5,249 bases of DNA from Candidatus Poribacteria bacterium. GTDB taxonomy: Bacteria; Poribacteria; WGA-4E; WGA-3G. Positions 1 to 5,249 of this stretch are shown in pieces. The stretch covers positions 1 to 5,249 of the forward strand of contig VXXH01000036.1 in the NCBI GenBank assembly GCA_009835515.1. The letters run 5' to 3'. A program made the position numbers and the translations under genes. How positions within the stretch are numbered: position 1 is the first letter of the stretch; every line of letters begins with the position of its first letter. The notes under the pieces are model-generated. The model was given only the letters and a program-made list of their open reading frames with translations. It had not been told where the DNA came from and searched no databases.

Positions 1-9
1 AACTACAGC

Positions 10-15
10 AAGGGA
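10..15 (+). promoter_or_regulatory. Shine-Dalgarno site of mutS
   Basis: AAGGGA lies 6 nt before the ATG at 22, a normal ribosome-binding distance. It supports this ATG as the true mutS start. The 21 bases before the gene are too few to show a promoter or an upstream gene. Confidence 0.75.
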
Positions 16-21
16 AACTAC

Positions 22-2715
22 ATGGCACGTTCAAAACAGTCAGACCTTTCGTTGATAGAACTTTACAAACAATTAAAAAAACAGCATGAAGATGCCATCC
101 TCCTTTGCCGAGTCGGTGATTTCTATGAAGCCTTTTTTGAAGACGCGGAACTCATCGCACGCCTCCTTGAGATCGCCTTGACAGCGAGAAGTCATAAGAA
201 CCAAAAATCCCCGGCACCACCGATGGCAGGCATCCCACACCACGCACTCGAATCCTATCTCTACAAACTCGTCAAAGCCGGACATAAAGTCGCTATTTTG
301 GAACAGACGGAGGACGCGAAACTTGCACGAGACGAAAACCGACTTGTTAAACGCGATATCGTTCGGATCGTTACACCCGGCACCGTAACCGACCCGAAAG
401 TCCTGGAGCATAAGCAGAACAATTACCTCATCTCGATCTATCCGAACAAAGAAGTCTACGGTGTGGCTGTTGCGGATCTCTCTACAGGCGAATTTCTGGT
501 AACCGAACTCACCGATCCCTCACGCCTCTGGGCAGAGATACACCGATTTTCTCCAAAGGAATTTCTCTTCTCCGAATCCTTTGAAGATGCGGAGATGTTT
601 GACCGCCTCAAAACCGAACTAAAAGCGACACTCAATAATCTACCCGATTGGCGGTTTGACTACGATACCGCCCGAACCGAACTCCTCGAACATTTCCAAA
701 CGATTTCGCTCGACGGCTTCGGATGCGAACACCTACACACCGCGATCTCTGCTGCTGGCGCGCTCGTCTATTATCTAAACGAAACACAAAAACAGGAAGT
801 TGAACACATCGTCTCCCTTCACACCTACACACTCTCGGATTTCATGGTGCTGGATGCCGATACACAGCGCAACTTGGAACTCACGACCTCTATTCGCGAC
901 GGCTCCACAAAAGGCACGCTCCTTGAAGTCTTGGATCAGACAGTCACGGCGATGGGTGGCAGAAGGATTCGCCAGTGTCTCTTGCAACCCTTGCTTGATG
1001 AAAATGAGATTGAGGAACGGCTCGGCGCGGTTGACGAACTCAAAACCCAAATTAACTTGCAGGAAGAACTACGCGAGGCACTCGGGCAAATGTACGATAT
1101 TGAGCGGCTCATTTCACGGATTAGTCTTGGCTCTGTGAATGGTCGGGATCTACATTCACTCAAGGATTCATTGTGCCTAATTCCCGATGTCAAAGCGCAG
1201 CTGCAAAACTGTGGCAGCGGAATGTTGGTATCTCTCAATGATACCTTGGATCCGCTTCCTGAGTTAGTTGAGTTGATTGAAAACGGCATCCATCCGAACC
1301 CACCCGCAACGATTCGCGAAGGCGGTGTGATATGCGATGGGTATAATGAGGAACTTGATGATCTTCGGCAGATTGTGGGGCAAGGAAAGGAATGGATCGC
1401 CGCTATGGAAGCAGAGGAACGCAAACGCAGCGGTATCCAATCCTTAAAGATCGGATTCAATCAGGTCTTCGGTTATTACATCGACGTGACGAAGCCGAAT
1501 CTCGATATGGTGCCTGAACACTATATCCGTAAACAGACACTTCGGAACTCCGAACGGTTCATCACGCCTGAACTCAAGGAACAAGAAGCGAAGGTACTCA
1601 ACGCTGAAGATCGGATCCAGACTTTAGAATACGACCTCTTCTGCCAGATTCGGGATGAGGTGTCAAAGTTTACGGAAGCCATCCAGAAAATCGGAGCGGC
1701 ACTCGCAATGACGGATGTCCTCGCCAACTTCGCGTATATCGCATCGAAATACAACTACGTGAAACCGACTGTCGCATCGGTAGATGAAATCGTTATCCGC
1801 GACGGTAGGCATCCCGTCGTTGAGCAGCTATTTACACAGGAGGGTTTTGTCCCTAACGACACGCTACTCAACTGCGATGACGAGCAATTACATATCATCA
1901 CGGGACCGAATATGAGCGGTAAAAGCACTTATCTGCGTCAAACGGCACTCATTGTTTTGATGGCACAAGTGGGATGTTTCGTGCCTGCCGCTGCAGCGAA
2001 AATCGGTTTAGTCGATCGGATCTTCACACGCGTCGGCGCGTCAGATAACCTCGTGATGGGGCAGAGTACTTTCCTCGTTGAGATGAACGAAACAGCAAAT
2101 ATCCTCAACAATGCCACCCGCAACAGTCTCGTCATCTTTGATGAAGTCGGACGCGGCACCAGTACGTTTGATGGACTTAGTATCGCATGGGCGGTTTCGG
2201 AGTATCTTCTTGATGAGAAACGGATGGGTGCCAAAACGCTCTTCGCCACACACTATCACGAGTTAGTGGAACTCGCCAGTAAATATAAACGTGCGAAGAA
2301 CTATAACGTCGCTGTCCATGAAGATGGACAAAAGGTGACATTTCTCCGTAAAGTTGTTCCCGGTGGTGCAGACCAGAGTTACGGCATTCACGTCGCTCGG
2401 CTCGCGGGGTTACCCCAAGCCGTGATCACACGCGCACAACAGATACTTGAGGTGCTTGAACAACACAATCTCAGTGTTGAGGCAGACAGTGCAACCGGGG
2501 AACAGCCGAAAGCACATCCGACAATGCCGAAACCGCGCCGACGTGTCTCACGAAAAACGATGCAAAGCGATGCCTTACAGATGGCACTCTTTACGCCGAA
2601 AACACATCCACTCGTCGAAGAGCTCCGACGCTTGGAACTCACGCAGGTAACGCCGTTGGATGCAGTAAATATCCTTTATGATTTGAAAGCAAAGGCGGAG
2701 GAATCTGAGGATTAG
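22..2715 (+). CDS. mutS: DNA mismatch repair protein MutS
   Basis: MutS scans DNA for mispairs and small loops in the cytoplasm. On binding ATP it becomes a sliding clamp that recruits MutL. At 897 residues it is full-length, slightly longer than the usual 850-880. The N-terminal mismatch-recognition domain (about 1-115) carries GDFYEAF, with the wedge Phe34 and Glu36. The connector domain follows (about 125-260), then the lever and clamp region (about 270-560). The ATPase domain (about 575-805) shows Walker A GPNMSGKST (628-636, Lys634), the signature segment around STFLVEM (682-688), Walker B ending in Asp707-Glu708 of FDEVGRGTST, and the switch His744 in FATHYHEL. A charged linker (about 820-848) precedes QMALF (853-857), which fits the beta-clamp-binding consensus, and a C-terminal dimerisation helix segment (about 860-895). 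The start is supported by the Shine-Dalgarno at 10-15. No mutL is seen next to it within the window. The 3' end overlaps the convergent mtaB by 4 bp. All key residues are present, so it should be active. The presence of domain I and the mismatch motif argues against MutS2 and other paralogues. Confidence 0.98.
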   Translation: MARSKQSDLSLIELYKQLKKQHEDAILLCRVGDFYEAFFEDAELIARLLEIALTARSHKNQKSPAPPMAGIPHHALESYLYKLVKAGHKVAILEQTEDAKLARDENRLVKRDIVRIVTPGTVTDPKVLEHKQNNYLISIYPNKEVYGVAVADLSTGEFLVTELTDPSRLWAEIHRFSPKEFLFSESFEDAEMFDRLKTELKATLNNLPDWRFDYDTARTELLEHFQTISLDGFGCEHLHTAISAAGALVYYLNETQKQEVEHIVSLHTYTLSDFMVLDADTQRNLELTTSIRDGSTKGTLLEVLDQTVTAMGGRRIRQCLLQPLLDENEIEERLGAVDELKTQINLQEELREALGQMYDIERLISRISLGSVNGRDLHSLKDSLCLIPDVKAQLQNCGSGMLVSLNDTLDPLPELVELIENGIHPNPPATIREGGVICDGYNEELDDLRQIVGQGKEWIAAMEAEERKRSGIQSLKIGFNQVFGYYIDVTKPNLDMVPEHYIRKQTLRNSERFITPELKEQEAKVLNAEDRIQTLEYDLFCQIRDEVSKFTEAIQKIGAALAMTDVLANFAYIASKYNYVKPTVASVDEIVIRDGRHPVVEQLFTQEGFVPNDTLLNCDDEQLHIITGPNMSGKSTYLRQTALIVLMAQVGCFVPAAAAKIGLVDRIFTRVGASDNLVMGQSTFLVEMNETANILNNATRNSLVIFDEVGRGTSTFDGLSIAWAVSEYLLDEKRMGAKTLFATHYHELVELASKYKRAKNYNVAVHEDGQKVTFLRKVVPGGADQSYGIHVARLAGLPQAVITRAQQILEVLEQHNLSVEADSATGEQPKAHPTMPKPRRRVSRKTMQSDALQMALFTPKTHPLVEELRRLELTQVTPLDAVNILYDLKAKAEESED

Positions 2716-4067
2716 GCGGCAGCGATGCAGTCCCCTGCTAACGAACCGAGGGTGACACGCTGGATCTGATTGATTGCGCTCTCTGGGGCATCTACGAGAA
2801 CGCGGAGGTAATTGTCAGTAAAACCAGCGAGGCGGTTGTTTTCGCCTTCTCTGCTCGCTTCGATCAACACCTCTTTCTGTTTCCCAAGCATCCGTTGTCG
2901 AAACGCTGTGTTAAGACGTTCGCCGAGTGCAATCATTGCTTGGCTCCGTGCAGCAGAGATATGTGGCGACACTTGGTCCGGGTAGGTCGCGGCGGGCGTG
3001 CCTTTTCGGGGAGAGTAGCGGAACACATGCAATTGACTGAAGCCGATATCTTCAACGAATTGGCAGGATTCTTCAAAGTGCGCATCCGTTTCACCGGGAA
3101 ACCCAACCATAATATCGGTAGTGATCCCAACATCATCACCAAAGCCCCGTCGTAAGTTCCCAACGAGATGTGCAAACTCTGTGGTGGTATAACGCCGACG
3201 CATCTGTTGTAATACTGCGTCCGAACCGGCTTGGAGTGGCAGATGAAAGTGGGGCATACATTTCGGCAATGCCGCCATCCGTTCACCGAGGATATCCGGG
3301 AAGTACATCGGCTCAATTGAGCTGAAACGGATCCGTTCAATGCCTTCAATGTCGTGGATGTGCTCTAAAATGTCGGCAATGTCCTTGTCCCTTCCGGTAT
3401 CCATGCCGTTGGCACCCAGATGCACGCCGGTGATAACGACCTCTTTGATGCCACTGTCGGCGATGCGATATGCTTCCTCAGCGATGTCATCAAGCGGACG
3501 GCTTGTCATCCGACCGCGTACGTAAGGGATGATACAGTAGGTGCAAAATGCACTACAGCCGTCTTGCACCTTGATGAGTGCGCGCGTGCGTTTACCAGCA
3601 TCGCTAACGCCTTTGCTGAAGCGGGCGTGTTCGCGGATGGCATCGTGCTGTACGGGTTCTATGGAGAGAAGTGGGTTTGGTGTGTGACGGAGTTCTTCTG
3701 TAGATGATGACGTTTCGGTGTGCAATAGGTCTAAGTAGTGCTGAAAATCCGCTTTTTCTCGGTTACCGAAAACAAACGTCACACCCGGTATCTCTTCAAT
3801 CGCCTCGCGATCGCTTTCGGCATAGCAGCCTGTAACCAGCACTTTTGCGTTCGGATACTGTCGGATCGCTCTCCGAATCGCTTGTCGTGCCTTCTGATCG
3901 GCGACGTTCGTTACGGTGCATGTATTGATGAGATAGAGGTCTGTCTGCTGCCCGGACATCTCCTCGTCAACAAGCCTATATCCGTTGCGCTGGAGTGTCT
4001 CACGCATGGATTGCGTATCGTATTGGTTCGCCTTACATCCCATCGTAATCAGTTTTGCGGTTTTCAT
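2712..4067 (-). CDS. mtaB: tRNA (t6A37) methylthiotransferase, MtaB type
   Basis: This is a radical SAM enzyme of the MiaB/RimO/MtaB family. MtaB enzymes add a methylthio group to C2 of N6-threonylcarbamoyladenosine at position 37 of ANN-decoding tRNAs, giving ms2t6A, which stabilises codon pairing. The 451-residue protein shows all three domains. The N-terminal methylthiotransferase domain has cluster cysteines Cys11 (MGCKANQYD), Cys50 (INTCTVTN) and Cys81 (TGCYAE). The radical SAM domain has CxxxCxxC at Cys171, Cys175 and Cys178, followed by IIPYVRGR. A C-terminal TRAM RNA-binding domain spans about 389-449. The MGCKANQYDTQ start and the TGVHLGANG segment resemble MtaB (B. subtilis YqeV) more than MiaB or RimO, but substrate assignment within this family rests on similarity. 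The ATG at 4067 fits the family start, although no Shine-Dalgarno lies at a normal distance. A promoter about 110 bp upstream and a structured leader suggest independent expression. The gene ends inside the last codons of the convergent mutS. Confidence 0.93.
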   Translation of the reverse strand: MKTAKLITMGCKANQYDTQSMRETLQRNGYRLVDEEMSGQQTDLYLINTCTVTNVADQKARQAIRRAIRQYPNAKVLVTGCYAESDREAIEEIPGVTFVFGNREKADFQHYLDLLHTETSSSTEELRHTPNPLLSIEPVQHDAIREHARFSKGVSDAGKRTRALIKVQDGCSAFCTYCIIPYVRGRMTSRPLDDIAEEAYRIADSGIKEVVITGVHLGANGMDTGRDKDIADILEHIHDIEGIERIRFSSIEPMYFPDILGERMAALPKCMPHFHLPLQAGSDAVLQQMRRRYTTTEFAHLVGNLRRGFGDDVGITTDIMVGFPGETDAHFEESCQFVEDIGFSQLHVFRYSPRKGTPAATYPDQVSPHISAARSQAMIALGERLNTAFRQRMLGKQKEVLIEASREGENNRLAGFTDNYLRVLVDAPESAINQIQRVTLGSLAGDCIAAA

Positions 4068-4170
4068 TTTTTTAAATATGGGCCTTTTTGCTCATTTTTT
4101 GACGTTGTCAAAAAATGGTTTTCTGTTACATTCGGTACGGCTCCGCGAGGGCGGACGGTTTTTCGATCCG
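4068..4170 (-). promoter_or_regulatory. Predicted mtaB 5' leader
   Basis: If transcription starts about 7 nt after the -10 box at 4177-4182, the mtaB mRNA has a leader of about 100 nt. It contains a small GC stem (CCGC/GCGG, 4143-4154), a perfect 11-bp palindrome (4093-4117) and a seven-codon upstream ORF (4072-4095). It ends in an A-rich stretch directly before the mtaB ATG. The nearest purine-rich AAGG is about 17 nt before the ATG, too far for a typical Shine-Dalgarno. I do not recognise any known riboswitch or T-box in it. Confidence 0.4.
4093..4117 (-). promoter_or_regulatory. Perfect 11-bp palindrome in mtaB leader
   Basis: The arms CATTTTTTGAC (4093-4103) and GTCAAAAAATG (4107-4117) are exact reverse complements around a 3-nt centre. 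The sequence can form an AU-rich hairpin in RNA or a symmetric protein-binding site in DNA. It lies roughly 55-75 nt after the predicted mtaB start of transcription and 25 nt before the mtaB ATG. The stem is AU-rich and is not followed by a U-tract on either strand, so an intrinsic terminator is unlikely. Its function is not known. Confidence 0.6.
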
Positions 4171-4176
4171 ATAAAT

Positions 4177-4205
4177 ATTATACCGATTTTTCACCCGAAT
4201 TGCAA
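4177..4205 (-). promoter_or_regulatory. Sigma-70-like promoter for mtaB
   Basis: On the - strand, TTGCAA (4200-4205, four of six matches to TTGACA) is followed after exactly 17 bp by a perfect TATAAT (4177-4182). It points at mtaB and lies in an A+T-rich part of the intergenic region. This suggests mtaB is not simply co-transcribed with the oxidoreductase upstream. Start of transcription is inferred near 4170. The prediction rests on sequence match only. Confidence 0.6.
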
Positions 4206-4243
4206 ATGAGATGTAGATGTAGCCAGGCGCACTCAGCTTTAAA

Positions 4244-4308
4244 CGGTTGTCGGTTATCAATGGGGAGATCCTTATCAAAAGTCTCCCTTAACTGACAACC
4301 GACAACTG
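4244..4308. repeat. Imperfect inverted repeat made of GAYAACY heptads
   Basis: The right arm holds three tandem heptads on the + strand (GACAACC, GACAACT, GATAACT, 4294-4314). The left arm holds two in reverse orientation (GGTTGTC, GGTTATC, 4245-4258). The arms pair from 4244-4261 with 4291-4308 and continue, after a small bulge, with GGGAGA (4263-4268) pairing TCTCCC (4282-4287) around a loop of about 13 nt. It begins 11 nt after the stop of the oxidoreductase. It resembles short tandemly repeated heptad elements or REP/MITE-like palindromes dispersed in some bacterial genomes. It may also fold in the 3' UTR of the oxidoreductase mRNA. No clear target-site duplication and no strong U-tract are seen. 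Confidence 0.7.
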
Positions 4309-4319
4309 ATAACTTTGTA

Positions 4320-5249
4320 TTATGATAATTCAACGGTTTTACCGGTGCGTGCGCATTCGTAGATTGCCATGTTGAGCGCGACGGAGCGTCTGCCCTCATA
4401 GCCATCAACCGCCGGGGACGCGCCATCATTAATGACACGGAGTGCGTCCTCAATTACACTATTCGGATAAGGCGGAAGGTCAATATTCGGTTCATCGTCG
4501 TCGTCGAACTGCCACATCTCCGGTCCGAGACCGACGATCCCTTTTTCGCCGTGGATGTGAATCATTGAGACGTTACCACCCGGATATGTTGTCGTTGTTA
4601 GAACGTGACCGAGTGCGCCATTTTCAAATTCGAGAATCGCTGAGGTCATATCCTCAGTTTCGCAATTTTCGTGGTCATAGACATCAAAATGCGCACCGAT
4701 GACCCGTTTAACAGGACCCATAAACCAGAGCATTAGATCAATGTAATGCACACCTTGGTTCATGATGGAACCGCCGCCATCGAATTCCCATGTGCCGTGC
4801 CAACCGACGTAGTAGCTATCTGGACGTTTCCATTTCATGCGGAGTTCGCACAGCAACGGTCTACCGAGCGCACCCGTTTCCAGTACTTGTTGGATCCTGC
4901 GGTTGTGTGTGCCGTAGCGTTCACCGAAGTCAACAAGCAGCTTGACATCGTTGTCTTCGCATGTTTTAATGAGGGAGTTACAATTCTCGACGCTGACATC
5001 CATCGGTTTTGTGGTGATGACGTGTTTACCGCGGCGTGCCGCTTCCTCTCCAAATTTGCCGTGAAGACCGCTCGGAGTCATAATCATTGCCACGTCAATA
5101 TCATCGCGGTCGAACATCTCAAGTGCATCATCGTGGCTCTCGCAGCCGAAGCGTTCTTCAGCTGCCTTGCGCCGATCTTCGACCAAATCTGCCACAGCAA
5201 CAAGCTCTGCGCCATCTGTGCTGTGAATTACATTGGAGCGGTTCATACC
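4320..5249 (-). CDS. Gfo/Idh/MocA-family oxidoreductase, 5' end cut off
   Basis: This is an NAD(P)-dependent dehydrogenase-like protein of the glucose-fructose oxidoreductase / inositol dehydrogenase family. Such enzymes usually oxidise or reduce sugars, inositols or sugar derivatives in the cytoplasm. The exact substrate cannot be told. From Met at 5246, 308 residues are visible. The reading frame stays open to the window edge (a Gly codon at 5247-5249), and the first strand with the GxGxxG nucleotide loop is missing, so the true start lies outside. Visible are the end of the second Rossmann strand (ELVAVAD, 14-20, whose Asp suggests NAD preference), a TTKPMD segment (78-83) in place of the usual EKP motif but keeping Lys80-Pro81, and the substrate-domain signature GGSIMNQGVHYID (158-170) with the expected catalytic His167 and Asp170. 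The C-terminal half has the usual beta-sheet domain pattern and ends in a family-like ARTGKTVELS. A run of acidic residues (248-252) sits in a loop near an insertion. The gene is upstream of mtaB in the same direction, separated by a repeat and a promoter, so it is probably a separate transcription unit. Confidence 0.9.
   Translation of the reverse strand, partial: GMNRSNVIHSTDGAELVAVADLVEDRRKAAEERFGCESHDDALEMFDRDDIDVAMIMTPSGLHGKFGEEAARRGKHVITTKPMDVSVENCNSLIKTCEDNDVKLLVDFGERYGTHNRRIQQVLETGALGRPLLCELRMKWKRPDSYYVGWHGTWEFDGGGSIMNQGVHYIDLMLWFMGPVKRVIGAHFDVYDHENCETEDMTSAILEFENGALGHVLTTTTYPGGNVSMIHIHGEKGIVGLGPEMWQFDDDDEPNIDLPPYPNSVIEDALRVINDGASPAVDGYEGRRSVALNMAIYECARTGKTVELS

Noticed and set aside
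936..1460. 174-codon - strand ORF inside mutS
   Set aside because: It is a Ser/Arg/Ile-rich shadow of mutS codons with no family resemblance.
4093..4117. Palindrome as an intrinsic terminator
   Set aside because: The stem is AU-rich and neither strand has a U-tract directly after it. It also lies between a promoter and its gene.
4210..4222. Direct repeat GATGTA x2
   Set aside because: Two copies of a 6-mer are expected by chance, and nothing links them to the promoter next to them.
3738..4295. 185-codon + strand ORF opposite the start of mtaB and the intergenic region
   Set aside because: It is antisense to the well-supported mtaB and runs through the promoter and the heptad repeat. The translation shows no recognisable domain and is rich in Cys, Phe and Arg like a shadow frame.
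4244..4314. Heptad repeats as a CRISPR array
   Set aside because: The units are 7 nt with no spacers and occur in opposite orientations, unlike CRISPR repeats.
4178..4453. 91-codon - strand ORF spanning the heptad repeat
   Set aside because: Half overlaps the oxidoreductase in another frame. The rest is translated repeat sequence with no domain.

Overview
The window holds three protein-coding genes and one informative intergenic region. On the + strand is a complete mutS (22-2715), encoding the DNA mismatch recognition ATPase. Converging on it from the - strand is a complete mtaB-type gene (2712-4067), encoding a radical SAM tRNA methylthiotransferase. Upstream of that, also on the - strand, is a Gfo/Idh/MocA-family oxidoreductase (4320-5249) whose N-terminus is cut off by the right window edge. 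Coding density is high, and mutS and mtaB overlap tail to tail by 4 bp.

The genes are bacterial, of medium G+C, with a normal genetic code, and MutS is full-length with a clamp-binding tail. The lineage cannot be fixed from the sequence. The oxidoreductase type together with short heptad repeats of the GAYAACY kind reminds me of Candidatus Poribacteria or similar environmental bacteria. Heptad repeats of this style are also known from cyanobacteria. This is a low-confidence impression, not a result.

Layout: 1-21 is the mutS leader with a good Shine-Dalgarno. 22-2715 is mutS. 2712-4067 is mtaB. 4068-4319 is a 252-bp intergenic region. Read on the - strand from the oxidoreductase stop toward mtaB, it contains an inverted repeat built from heptad units, a sigma-70-like promoter (TTGCAA, 17-bp spacer, TATAAT), a leader of about 100 nt with a perfect 11-bp palindrome, and a seven-codon upstream ORF ending 4 nt before the mtaB ATG. 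4320-5249 is the oxidoreductase.

The genes do not form an evident pathway. MutS guards replication fidelity, MtaB matures tRNA position A37 for decoding fidelity, and the oxidoreductase probably acts on a sugar or sugar-like compound. The promoter and repeat suggest that mtaB is transcribed separately from the oxidoreductase. I found no evidence for a previously undescribed multi-gene system. The noteworthy items are small: the heptad inverted repeat, the palindromic mtaB leader, the overlapping convergent stops and the altered EKP motif of the oxidoreductase.
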